Source of the DNA: Nostoc sp. JL34
Lineage (GTDB): Bacteria > Cyanobacteriota > Cyanobacteriia > Cyanobacteriales > Nostocaceae
NCBI RefSeq assembly: GCF_017114945.1
Contig: NZ_JABXKQ010000107.1
Coordinates: 1-52,586, forward strand
Direction of reading: 5' to 3'
Length of the DNA stretch: 52,586 nucleotides
The position numbers were made by a program, and so were the translations under genes. Positions 19,327 to 28,417 of this stretch are shown here, piece after piece. The notes below the pieces were generated by a model that had not been told where the DNA came from, did no database searches, and saw only the letters and a list, made by a program, of their open reading frames with translations. Within the stretch, counting starts at the first letter, position 1; each line of letters begins with the position of its first letter.

Positions 19327-22300
19327 ATGGAAGAACTTGCAAAAAATAAAACTCCTAAAATAGCAATTGTGGGAATGGATTGCTATTTGGGTGGCGGTTG
19401 CAAAGGATTAGATGCCTTTGAACGCAGTATTTATGAAGGAACTCAGCATTTTATTTCCATCCCTCTTCAGCGATGTCTACAAGAAAATTTGCTAAAAAAT
19501 TATGGTTTTACCGACGGGACATTACCATTAGGCGCATACATCAAAGATTTTGAAATTGATACTTTCCGTTTGGAAATACCGCCAGAAAAAGTAGACAATT
19601 TTAACCCTCAAGAACTGTTAATGCTTCAGGTAGCTGATAATGCTCTCAAAGATGCAACACTTCGTCAAGGGACAAGAATAGCAATAATCATTGCTACTGC
19701 TAAAGAGCTAACTCTAGAACAACTTCCAAAAACAGAACAGTTGGAAGTCATCGACAAAGACGGTGAATATCCAAGTTACATCGAAAATGGATTGGCTGAT
19801 TATATTTCCAAACTATGGAATTTTGCTGGCCCTGCATTCACATTAATTGCCAAAGAAAATACTGTTTTCAAAGCCTTGGAGCTTGCACAAAAGCTACTCG
19901 CAATTAAAGAAGTAGATGCTGTTTTAGTTGGTGCAATCGAGCTTGCTGGAGATGGCGCTAGTGTTTTACAACGAAATCAAATAACAAAAGTTAACACAGG
20001 CGTGAATACTCTCAGTTACGACCAAAATGCCAATGGCTGGATAGTAGGCGAGGGTGCGGCGGCTGTAGTATTAAAGCTCCACGAAACAGCAAAACAAGAA
20101 AATAATCGCATCTATGCAACGATTGACGCCCTGAGTTTTACAAAAAATTCAACAAATAGCGTCGTCCCCATTACCCCTTATCCCCAATCCCCAAATCCTG
20201 AAGCGGTAACACAAGTTTGTCAACAGGCTTTTCATCTTGCAGACATCAAACCAAAAGATATCAACTATTTAGAAGTTGTTGGTAGTGGAATTCCTCAGCA
20301 AGACGAGACAGAAATTAAAGGTTTGCTCACAGCTTATCACACATTTGAACCAAATTTAACTTGTGCGATCGGTAGTGTCAAAGCCAATATTGGTCATACC
20401 TATGCTGCGTCGGGAATAGTCAGTCTGGTTAAAACAGCACTCTGTTTATATCACCGCTACATCCCCGCAGTTCCCCAATGGTCTGGCCCCAAAATGCCAG
20501 AGATTTGGCAAGATAGTCCCTTTTATGTAGCTTCTGAATCAAAACCCTGGTTTTTAGAAAAAGGAGCCACTAGAAGAATAGCTGCGATTAACGGGATGGA
20601 AATAGATGGGAGTTATGCACATTTAATTTTGTCAGAGGAACCAAATCAGAGAGATCACAGCAGCAGATATTTAGAGCAAATGCCTTATTATGTATTTGCG
20701 ATCGCAGCTGACGATCAATTAACTCTATTAGACGAAATCCACAATCTTCAGCAGACTATCACAGATTCTTCTTCTCTCTTTGCGGCTGCTAGGCAGACTT
20801 TTACGGCTTTCCAACAGCGTCAACAGGCAACTTACGCTCTAGCAATTCTCGGACACAATCAAGATGAATTGCAGCGAGAAATTCAGCACTCCCTCAAGGG
20901 TATTGCCAATGCTTTCGAGACAGGGAAAGACTGGCAAAGTCCTCTCGGTAGCTATTTTACAGCAAAACCGCTGGGTCAAAGAGGTAAAGTTGCTTTCGTT
21001 TACCCAGGTGCCTTTAGTGCTTATATCGGATTAGGTCGAAATCTGTTTCGCTTATTTCCTCAACTTTACGATGATCCCTTCATCAGAAGCATCTACAATC
21101 GTGTTGCCAACGTCGAAAAACTTATTTATCCTCGAAGCTTAGAAAAATTGTCAACCAGGCAATTAGAAGTCCTTGAACAGCAATTGCTCAAAGATTCAGT
21201 AGCAGTACTCGAATCAGAAATGGCTTGTGCTGGACTGATGACAGCAATTCTGAAAAATTATTTCCAAATCAAGCCCCAATGTGCTTTTGGTTATAGCTTA
21301 GGCGAAATTAGCATGATGTTGGCTCAAGGTGTCTGGACTCAGTTTCAAGAAGGTAGTGAGGGCTTTAACTCATCATCTCTGCTGAAGACAAGGCTATCTG
21401 GCCCCAAAAATGCTGTGCGCGAGTATTGGGGATTACCTCAAGGACAGGATAAACAAAGCGAAGATTTTTGGCGCAACTATATTCTCATGTGTCCAGTATC
21501 ACGTGTTCAGGAAGCTATCAAAGATGAAAAACACGTCTATTTGCCCTTAATTAATACTACAGAAGAAGTTGCGATCGCTGGTGAGATTCAAGCCTGTCAG
21601 CGCGTGATTGCCAATCTAAATTGTAATGCTTTTTCTGCTCCCTTCACCCATGTCATTCATTGCGAGGCAATGCGCTCTGAATACGATGAACTTGTGAGAT
21701 TAAATACATTACCTACTCAAAACGTACCAGAGACTATTTTTTATTCCGCAGCCGAATATAAACCGATTGCCCTTGACAGCCATTCTATTGCTCACAACAT
21801 TGCTCAAAACCTCTGTCAACAGCTTAATTTTCCTCAGCTAATTAACCGTGCCAATGAAGATGGATTCAAAATATTCATCGAAGTAGGTGCCGGTAGTAAC
21901 TGTTCCAGATGGATTGATAAAACTCTCAACACAAAAGAACACATCACAGTGTCTCTTAATAAAAGAGGTGTAGACGATCATACTTCTATTATCAAAGCCT
22001 TAGCAAAACTCCTTAGTCATCGGGTTGTTCTAGATTTATCACCACTATATTCTCAAGAGCCAGAAATTTTCCATCAAAGCCAGTTTACTCTGAGAACTAT
22101 AACCTTAGATAATAGGAAGATTAGTTACACATCTTTGAACAATAAAAATTTAAATATCCCGCAAGAGATATCTTTTATATATCCCAGCAAATCTGTTAAT
22201 CAACAGCAATATCAACTATCAGAATTAAAGGAATTTACAGAAATGAATTCTTCTTGGTTATCAAATCCAACCAAAAGTCTTGAAAATGCTTCTAGAAATA

Positions 22301-22644
22301 TAGAAACTCTCCCAGAGGATGCTAACCTTAAAAAAGGCAGCGAACCTACTCAGCTATTATTACAAGAGCGCCATGAAACTGTAGATAAATCACAAGTTAA
22401 CGAAAGTTGGGCAACAGAACAGGAAAATAATCAATTCATCCTGACTCCTAATTTAACAAGCAGTGTTGTTAATGAACCCCACTTGCTAAATTTACACAGC
22501 CCTTACTATCAAAAACTCAGTGAAAATACTTCTCAGATGACCAAAGCCCATGCTGTTTTATTACAAGCGCGACAAGAGTCGCTAAAGCAAATTAGTGCCA
22601 TAATTCAGTTGCAAATGGCTTGTTATCAGAGGTTATTTGAATAA
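19327..22644 (+). CDS. PfaB-like protein: inactive KS/chain-length-factor-like domain plus AT
   Basis: A 1105-aa protein. GAGGAG lies 7 bases before the ATG at 19327 (a GTG at 19324 is the alternative). The N-terminal KS fold (about 10-430) is clear (IAIVGMDCYLGGG, GEGAAAVVLK, GSVKANIGHTYAASG). However, the active-site Cys is Glu177 (aligned segment IAKENTV instead of DTACSSS), and the first catalytic His is lost (EVVGSGI instead of EAHGTGT). An AT domain follows (about 550-870) with GYSLGE, nucleophile Ser657, and Tyr in place of the usual His before it. The last ~230 aa are linker ending in a helix that resembles the repeated FFQL helices of the PKS. In PUFA synthases PfaB has this AT-plus-vestigial-KS design. 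The AT may load or off-load acyl groups; the KS part is probably structural. Confidence 0.88.
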   Translation: MEELAKNKTPKIAIVGMDCYLGGGCKGLDAFERSIYEGTQHFISIPLQRCLQENLLKNYGFTDGTLPLGAYIKDFEIDTFRLEIPPEKVDNFNPQELLMLQVADNALKDATLRQGTRIAIIIATAKELTLEQLPKTEQLEVIDKDGEYPSYIENGLADYISKLWNFAGPAFTLIAKENTVFKALELAQKLLAIKEVDAVLVGAIELAGDGASVLQRNQITKVNTGVNTLSYDQNANGWIVGEGAAAVVLKLHETAKQENNRIYATIDALSFTKNSTNSVVPITPYPQSPNPEAVTQVCQQAFHLADIKPKDINYLEVVGSGIPQQDETEIKGLLTAYHTFEPNLTCAIGSVKANIGHTYAASGIVSLVKTALCLYHRYIPAVPQWSGPKMPEIWQDSPFYVASESKPWFLEKGATRRIAAINGMEIDGSYAHLILSEEPNQRDHSSRYLEQMPYYVFAIAADDQLTLLDEIHNLQQTITDSSSLFAAARQTFTAFQQRQQATYALAILGHNQDELQREIQHSLKGIANAFETGKDWQSPLGSYFTAKPLGQRGKVAFVYPGAFSAYIGLGRNLFRLFPQLYDDPFIRSIYNRVANVEKLIYPRSLEKLSTRQLEVLEQQLLKDSVAVLESEMACAGLMTAILKNYFQIKPQCAFGYSLGEISMMLAQGVWTQFQEGSEGFNSSSLLKTRLSGPKNAVREYWGLPQGQDKQSEDFWRNYILMCPVSRVQEAIKDEKHVYLPLINTTEEVAIAGEIQACQRVIANLNCNAFSAPFTHVIHCEAMRSEYDELVRLNTLPTQNVPETIFYSAAEYKPIALDSHSIAHNIAQNLCQQLNFPQLINRANEDGFKIFIEVGAGSNCSRWIDKTLNTKEHITVSLNKRGVDDHTSIIKALAKLLSHRVVLDLSPLYSQEPEIFHQSQFTLRTITLDNRKISYTSLNNKNLNIPQEISFIYPSKSVNQQQYQLSELKEFTEMNSSWLSNPTKSLENASRNIETLPEDANLKKGSEPTQLLLQERHETVDKSQVNESWATEQENNQFILTPNLTSSVVNEPHLLNLHSPYYQKLSENTSQMTKAHAVLLQARQESLKQISAIIQLQMACYQRLFE

Positions 22645-23009
22645 TAATCATTTAAAGCAGTGCAGAAACCAGATTATTTGAATAAATAATTTTACCTCGT
22701 TCCCAGCTTCTTGCTGGGAATGCATACTAGAAGGCTCTACCTACATAATTAGCGGCAGATACGCAATGACAAGCTAGAACCTGAAAACGAAATTTTCTCT
22801 CATGTTTGGGCTAAAGTTTGCACCAATTAGCAGTGAAGTGCTTTAACAATGGTCTGTTTTATCCAAAGTTGAAAAATGGTGTAATTTCTACAGCATCTTT
22901 CAGCTTGATGCAGTACATAAACTAGGTTTCAAAGTCAGATATAAAACCTCTTTGACTCCTGAACTATGCTGAAAATAATTTAAATTTTTCTGATAGGAGG
23001 TTTAAAAAC
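22645..23009. other. Intergenic region between the PfaB-like and pfaD genes
   Basis: No gene is visible. It contains a hairpin TTCCCAGC-loop-GCTGGGAA (22700-22720) of a type scattered through Nostoc genomes; it lacks a T run, so it is not a classic terminator. The 365-base gap and the strong ribosome binding site of pfaD leave room for an internal promoter. Confidence 0.4.
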
Positions 23010-24671
23010 ATGATTGGCGCAAATAATATTGTAAATAATAATGGTAGCTACCTAAAAATAGCAGACTTATCTTATCATCAAAATCAAGTTTGGCAAGGTG
23101 CTTTTGATTCTGTAGCTTTTAATGAAAAAGGAATAAAGTCTAAGTTGCTAGATTTAGATAAACCTTGTTATATTATTAAAGTTGAAGGAAAAATAGGTGC
23201 AACTAATGAAGGTTGTTTATATCCTTACAACCAAGAAAAGACTGGACAGACAGAAATATTAATAGCTGTTCCACCACTGTCAACTAAACAATTAGGCGAT
23301 CCAAATTTTCTTAACTTTCATGGTGTAAAATACGCTTATGCTACAGGTGCAATGGCTCAAGGAATTGCTTCTGAAGAACTGGTAATTGCCCTTGGCAAAG
23401 AGAGAATCTTGAGTTCATTTGGTGCTGGTGGCTTATCTCCTGCTCGCGTCGAAGCAGCCATTAAACGTATTCAACAAGCTTTACCCCAAGGCCCTTACGC
23501 ATTTAACTTACTCCACAGTCCCAGTGAACCTGCTATTGAACGCGGTGTTGTTGATTTGTATCTTAAATATCAGGTAAGAACTATCGAAGCTTCCGCCTTC
23601 CTCGATTTGACTGATAACATTGTTTATTACCGCGCTGCTGGACTTAGTTTGAATACAGCCAATCAAATCGAAATCAAAAATAAAATCATTGCCAAAATTT
23701 CTCGGAGAGAAGTTGCAACCAAATTTCTGCAACCTGCTCCCACAAAAATTTTAAAACAATTAGTTGAGCAAGGTCTTATTAGTGAATTACAAGCAACTCT
23801 AGCTGAAAAAATTCCCGTAGCTGACGATATTACCGTAGAAGCAGATTCTGGTGGTCATACAGATAATCGTCCTTTAGTTTGTCTCTTACCTTCTATCTTG
23901 GAATTAAGAGATGAAATACAAAGAAAATTTTCTTATGAAAAACCTGTCAGAGTTGGAGTAGGAGGAGGAATTGCTACACCACAATCAGCATTAGCTGCTT
24001 TTATGATGGGGGCTGCTTATGTTGTGACTGGCTCAATTAATCAGTCTTGTATTGAAGCCGGAACTTCTCAACATACTAAACAATTACTATCTCAAGCTGA
24101 GATGGCTGATGTGATGATGGCTCCAGCGGCAGATATGTTTGAAATGGGGGTAAAACTCCAAGTTCTCAAAAGAGGAACTCTATTCCCTCTACGAGCGCAA
24201 AAAATGTTTGAGTTATACAAAAACTATGACTCAATTGAAGATATTCCGCTAGCAGAAAAAGAAAAATTAGAAAAACAAGTTTTGCGAAAGAGCTTAGAAG
24301 CAGTGTGGGAAGAAACAGTTAGTTATTTATCTCAACGCAATCCCGATAAATTAACCAAGGCTGTTAATAATCCCAAGCTGAAGATGGCTCTAATTTTCCG
24401 CTGGTATTTGGGATTATCATCCCGTTGGTCTAACTTTGGGGAAAAAGGCAGAGAAATGGATTATCAAATTTGGTGTGGCCCAGCTATGGGTAGCTTCAAT
24501 GACTGGGTTAGAGGTTCTTACTTATCTGAATCAAATAATCGCCAGGTAGTTGATGTTGCGAACCACATTATGACCGGAGCGGCATTTTTATACCGGATGC
24601 AAAGTTTGAAAATTCAGGGCTTACAAATGCCAGCTTATTACAGTGAATATCGCCCAACTACGTCTAATTAA
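23010..24671 (+). CDS. pfaD: PfaD-type trans-acting enoyl reductase
   Basis: A 553-aa flavin-dependent reductase of the PfaD family (TIM barrel, related to nitronate monooxygenase/FabK). AGGAGG lies 8 bases before the ATG. Family marks include the N-terminal CYIIKVEGKIGATNEG, FGAGGLSP, YAFNLLHSPSEPA, the flavin/phosphate segment VEADSGGHTDNRPL, GVGGGIATP, and AYVVTGSINQ. The C-terminal third (starting GPAMGSFNDWVRGSYL) is the PfaD-specific extension. In PUFA and related synthases PfaD supplies the enoyl reduction missing from PfaA. It is followed after only 14 bases by the diiron protein gene, so the two are co-transcribed and probably act on the same acyl chain. Confidence 0.95.
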   Translation: MIGANNIVNNNGSYLKIADLSYHQNQVWQGAFDSVAFNEKGIKSKLLDLDKPCYIIKVEGKIGATNEGCLYPYNQEKTGQTEILIAVPPLSTKQLGDPNFLNFHGVKYAYATGAMAQGIASEELVIALGKERILSSFGAGGLSPARVEAAIKRIQQALPQGPYAFNLLHSPSEPAIERGVVDLYLKYQVRTIEASAFLDLTDNIVYYRAAGLSLNTANQIEIKNKIIAKISRREVATKFLQPAPTKILKQLVEQGLISELQATLAEKIPVADDITVEADSGGHTDNRPLVCLLPSILELRDEIQRKFSYEKPVRVGVGGGIATPQSALAAFMMGAAYVVTGSINQSCIEAGTSQHTKQLLSQAEMADVMMAPAADMFEMGVKLQVLKRGTLFPLRAQKMFELYKNYDSIEDIPLAEKEKLEKQVLRKSLEAVWEETVSYLSQRNPDKLTKAVNNPKLKMALIFRWYLGLSSRWSNFGEKGREMDYQIWCGPAMGSFNDWVRGSYLSESNNRQVVDVANHIMTGAAFLYRMQSLKIQGLQMPAYYSEYRPTTSN

Positions 24672-24685
24672 AGGAGGAAAATCAC

Positions 24686-25984
24686 ATGAGTGTTGTTAAA
24701 ATTGATAATCGAATTCCTAAGATTCAAAATAAGCTTTTCGAGCAAGCACATACTCATCCTTTAGAATTAAAAACTGTTGCTATAGCAATGAGCAAGCAGG
24801 GAATTAAAGGAGAAAAACTTTACTCTTATCCGGGAATGCTTCCCTTACCCATACCAATTTGTGAGTATTTACTTTCCTTCAATGCTCGTCAAATGTCGAT
24901 TTTATCTGCGACCTTCTTTGCTAATTTATACAAATATGTCGCCAATAGTGAATATCAGTCTCTGATATCCAATATGAGCATTGCCGAAAAAGTTTTTGCT
25001 CCATATTCAGACGAATTTATGATTCTTCATCAGGAAACTAATGAAGAAATGGATCATATTTGGTCTTTTAGAACCATATATAGTATGGTCTGCCGAGAAC
25101 TAGGAATTCAAAGCTCCTTTGATGAGCCGGGATTTTTCTATGGTTCTGTTGGTGCAATACCTCAATCAGATTTTGAAAACTTCGATACCCGTTTTACTTT
25201 TGACGAAGATTTAAATGAAACTCTGTTGAATCTTCAAAAGGGGAAAAACTTTCTTAAAGAGATTATCAAACAGACGCAGCAGCGAGGTCAAAATTTTACA
25301 TATCGAAATTTAAGGTTTATGATTGGGGATGCTATGAGAATGCTACCCGCCGAAAAAGTCCAAGAAAGTGGCTTGGGTAGTTTGGCTCTGCTGTATCGGT
25401 ACATGGCTAATGTGGAATTAAAAAAAAGCGAAGCCTATTTATTTGATTCCCCTGAAAAGTTTGATTATGAACCATTAGCTTTTGAATTGAATCAGGGTCA
25501 TTTAACAGATGAAGCGCGTCACTACACAACATCTTTTGATTTAGGAGTAGAACTGTATAGGGTAGCTCCTCCAGAGGCTCAAGATTTCATTCGATATTTC
25601 ATGCAACTAATTGTAGAAGACTACATTAGTGCTAGTTTCACAACTTATTTGGAGAAATTAGACCTCACTGTGCAAGGAATCATGTTAACTGATATTAGAA
25701 TTGGGCTGAACTCACTAAGTATGTCTCTGCACCATCCTGAATTAGCTGATAAGCAAGTAGATATCAATCAATTAGTTCATTCTTGGAGGCAGGTGAGTTC
25801 AAAGTGGCGCAATATAATTGGTTACATAGAACAAAAGAGTTGGCAATACAAATCTCAGCAACTAGAGCGTCTTATTAAAGAATTGGGATTAGAGTTAAAT
25901 ACAACTAAGCTAGGTAATCGCTATGAGCGTTACAAAGATGCTCTGGCAATGAAGGAAATTCAAAAAGTTATTGAAGTAGCCTAA
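24686..25984 (+). CDS. Ferritin-like diiron oxygenase candidate (AurF-like)
   Basis: A 432-aa, mostly helical protein. AAAGGAGG precedes the ATG. Two ExxH motifs typical of ferritin-like diiron enzymes stand out: EEMDH at about residues 120-124 and DEARH at about 274-278. Additional Glu residues lie on neighbouring helices. The size and spacing are closer to AurF/CmlI-type N-oxygenases than to stearoyl-ACP desaturases. These enzymes use O2 and two electrons to oxidise amines or hydroxylate C-H bonds, often on carrier-bound substrates. A ferredoxin gene follows directly and could be its electron donor. I infer hydroxylation, desaturation or N-oxidation of the polyketide chain. The exact reaction cannot be told from sequence alone. 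Confidence 0.7.
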   Translation: MSVVKIDNRIPKIQNKLFEQAHTHPLELKTVAIAMSKQGIKGEKLYSYPGMLPLPIPICEYLLSFNARQMSILSATFFANLYKYVANSEYQSLISNMSIAEKVFAPYSDEFMILHQETNEEMDHIWSFRTIYSMVCRELGIQSSFDEPGFFYGSVGAIPQSDFENFDTRFTFDEDLNETLLNLQKGKNFLKEIIKQTQQRGQNFTYRNLRFMIGDAMRMLPAEKVQESGLGSLALLYRYMANVELKKSEAYLFDSPEKFDYEPLAFELNQGHLTDEARHYTTSFDLGVELYRVAPPEAQDFIRYFMQLIVEDYISASFTTYLEKLDLTVQGIMLTDIRIGLNSLSMSLHHPELADKQVDINQLVHSWRQVSSKWRNIIGYIEQKSWQYKSQQLERLIKELGLELNTTKLGNRYERYKDALAMKEIQKVIEVA

Positions 25985-26021
25985 CAGTTGCTAAATCTGT
26001 TAATCCTCTTTCCTGAAGCTA

Positions 26022-26321
26022 GTGAGTTTAGAAATGATAGTGTCTATTCATTTTGAAGATGATCAGAAAACAGTTCAAGTAGAAGCAAACCAACGCTTAA
26101 CTAAGGTTTGTGATGAGCATCCTAGTTCAATTTTATTTGGTTGTCGTTGTGTTGCTTGCGGAACCTGCCTCATAGAAGTTGTAAGTGGGATGGAAAATCT
26201 AACTCCTGTGATGGATGAGGAGCGGATTTTACTTGATGTATTCGCTCCAGAGAATCCTAATATTCGCCTAGCTTGTCAATGCATAGTGCAGGGTGATATT
26301 CGCATTCGGGTAGCTAATTAA
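26022..26321 (+). CDS. 2Fe-2S plant-type ferredoxin
   Basis: A 99-aa one-electron carrier with the C-x4-C-x2-C...C pattern (Cys41, 46, 49 and 85). A GTG start at 26022 is given; an ATG at 26034 (four codons later) is equally possible. The neighbouring residues are unusual: extra Cys at 43 and 87 give CRCVACGTC and CQC. The overall fold (VQVEANQRL at the N-terminus, MDEERILLD before the last Cys) fits plant/adrenodoxin-like 2Fe-2S ferredoxins. It lies 37 bases after the diiron oxygenase gene, so a dedicated redox partner role is likely. Confidence 0.85.
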   Translation: MSLEMIVSIHFEDDQKTVQVEANQRLTKVCDEHPSSILFGCRCVACGTCLIEVVSGMENLTPVMDEERILLDVFAPENPNIRLACQCIVQGDIRIRVAN

Positions 26322-26528
26322 TTGACAAATTCCACGTAGCTCAATATCGCTTAAAAGATATGCAGCAGTAGCAAAAGTTCAAATAATTTCTCCCTTGGAC
26401 TTTTCAAAAGTTTTAGCCAATACAGCAATCCTATTTAGGCTGTGAATAAAAATTATCCGTTTTTAGCTTGTTCATATCCTATTTAGGAATGCTATATATC
26501 CAATTCCTTTTACTTCAGAGGTGTGTAA

Positions 26529-26834
26529 ATGAGTCAGTCTATTCCTGAGACAACTAAAAAGCAGTCTTATACCGCAGAAGAAATTCAAGCTTGGTTAGTA
26601 TCTCATATTGCAGAGCAGTTAGGAGTTGAACCCAAAGATATAGATGTCAGTCAGCCTTTAGACAGTTACGGTTTAGAGTCAGCGCAAGCCATGTTTCTTG
26701 TTAGTAAAGCTGAGAAATTATTTGGTTTTGAGCTATCTCCAATCTTATTGTGGCATTACCCCACTATTGAAACTCTATCCCAGCGTTTAGCCGAAGAATC
26801 TAAAGCTTCGCAGTCAGAAATTTTTGAGATTTGA
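26529..26834 (+). CDS. Free-standing acyl carrier protein
   Basis: A 101-aa carrier with the 4'-phosphopantetheine site in YGLESAQAM (Ser51) and a following [19 protein letters not shown] helix. The SAQA motif and the flanks resemble carriers that pair with fatty acyl-AMP ligases or PKS off-loading steps rather than the FAS AcpP (which has DSLD). A purine-rich AGAGG lies upstream of the ATG. Its place between the ferredoxin and a condensation-type acyltransferase suggests it presents the modified acyl chain to that acyltransferase. No ligase gene is in the window. Confidence 0.9.
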   Translation: MSQSIPETTKKQSYTAEEIQAWLVSHIAEQLGVEPKDIDVSQPLDSYGLESAQAMFLVSKAEKLFGFELSPILLWHYPTIETLSQRLAEESKASQSEIFEI

Positions 26835-27015
26835 ATACCAAAGCTGTTGTTGAAGAGTTTACATAACAAGATTTTGATAGTTTTAAACTATGAATATATC
26901 CAGGTTTTTAGCAAGATTTACTCAACAGGTTATTCAAGTTATAAAAAATAATAATAACCTGAATTAAGAACTAGGCTTGCAAACAATCAGTCGTTAGAGG
27001 AAATCAAAATTAAAT

Positions 27016-28350
27016 ATGATTTACAACAGAAAACTGGGACGCCTTGAGCAAGCTATGGAAATCTTAAATAGCCGTGCTAAAACCTGGAACATAGTAACTA
27101 TTAGTCGCATCAAGGGCTATATCTGTGAAGAAATTCTGACACAGGCTTTAGAAGTGATTCAGTCTCATCACCCTCGCTTAAATTCTCAAATTATTCGTTC
27201 TAAGAATAGTCTCATCTTTCAAACTCAAGGAACAGCAAAGATTGCTTTACGTGTTGTAAGGCAGTTAAATAATGAGCAGTGGCAAGAAGTGGTTTATGAA
27301 GAGATGAACAAGGAAATTGATAGTAGCCAAGGTCTGCTACGAGTGGTTCTTGTTCATCTGGTGGGTAAGGAGCATATAACTTACCTGATTACAACAATAC
27401 ATCATGCGATCGCAGATGGTTTATCATCTATCCAACTTCACTCAGAAATCTTGACTTGTTGTCAGAAAATTGTATCCGGCGAACCAATTAATTCAGTTAA
27501 TAACTTAACTCCACTTCCACCAATCGAAGAACTAATGCCCAAATGGACTAAGGGTTTTAGGGGTAGGATAAACAGTACTATCTTTTTGTTCAAAATTGCA
27601 TTGCGACACATCTGGAATCGACCAAAAACATTAGGTTTTGAAAAGTACGTATCCATTGCCAAGCGTCGTTGCAATATTATCCACAGACAACTTGACCAAG
27701 ACTTAACCCAAAAGTTTGTAAATCATTGCCGTCAAGAAAATACAACAGTACATAGTGCTTTATGTGCTGTACTGATGTTTACAATAGGCAGAAAAATAAT
27801 TAAAGGTAGTAGAAAAAGTATCCGAGTAAACTGCCTATCATATTTTGATTTGAGAAGACATCTGGAACCAGAAATCAGTGATGATCAGATGGCTGTATTA
27901 GCCTCCTCTATTATGGGATTTCATACTATAGGTAAAAATACGTCCTTCTGGCAATTAGCTCGTGAGGTAAAACAAAAGCTTGAAGTTGGTAAAAAGTCTG
28001 GCGAACTCTTTAAAATGATCTTGATTGCCAAGCATCTCATAGATTTTTGTTTTATCTATCCCAAGCAAGTAGCTGCTACAGTATCTGTTTCTAATGTTGG
28101 CAAAATAAATATTCCCAAACATTATGGTGAATTTGAATTAGAAGAAATCAGTTTTGCTGGTTCTCAGGCTTTATATGCAGGTGTTTTTGTTATCCACGTC
28201 TCAACTTTTCAAGGAAAAATGCTGTTGAATTTTGTATTTTCTCAACCTTCAATTAGTGAGAATAATATGGAACTTATGGTTAGCAATGTTATGTCTTATA
28301 TTTTTGATATTTGCAATTTAAATTTAGACTCTAGTTTAATATGCAACTAG
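27016..28350 (+). CDS. Condensation-type/PapA-like acyltransferase
   Basis: A 444-aa protein of the chloramphenicol-acetyltransferase/condensation fold. The catalytic HHxxxDG motif reads HHAIADG (about residues 127-133) and the C-terminal half has VSVSNVGKI, matching the second-half signature of PapA5-like transferases. These enzymes move a carrier-bound acyl group onto an alcohol or amine. It stands alone rather than inside an NRPS and follows the ACP gene, so esterification of the polyketide with a second acyl, sugar or amino alcohol is likely. The acceptor is unknown. GAGGA lies 10 bases upstream of ATG 27016, with no ATG between. Confidence 0.82.
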   Translation: MIYNRKLGRLEQAMEILNSRAKTWNIVTISRIKGYICEEILTQALEVIQSHHPRLNSQIIRSKNSLIFQTQGTAKIALRVVRQLNNEQWQEVVYEEMNKEIDSSQGLLRVVLVHLVGKEHITYLITTIHHAIADGLSSIQLHSEILTCCQKIVSGEPINSVNNLTPLPPIEELMPKWTKGFRGRINSTIFLFKIALRHIWNRPKTLGFEKYVSIAKRRCNIIHRQLDQDLTQKFVNHCRQENTTVHSALCAVLMFTIGRKIIKGSRKSIRVNCLSYFDLRRHLEPEISDDQMAVLASSIMGFHTIGKNTSFWQLAREVKQKLEVGKKSGELFKMILIAKHLIDFCFIYPKQVAATVSVSNVGKINIPKHYGEFELEEISFAGSQALYAGVFVIHVSTFQGKMLLNFVFSQPSISENNMELMVSNVMSYIFDICNLNLDSSLICN

Positions 28351-28417
28351 GCTATTTATTGCTCATTTGAGAAGCTAAAAAGACAATATTATGAAACAAT
28401 TAGGAGATTCTAAAACT

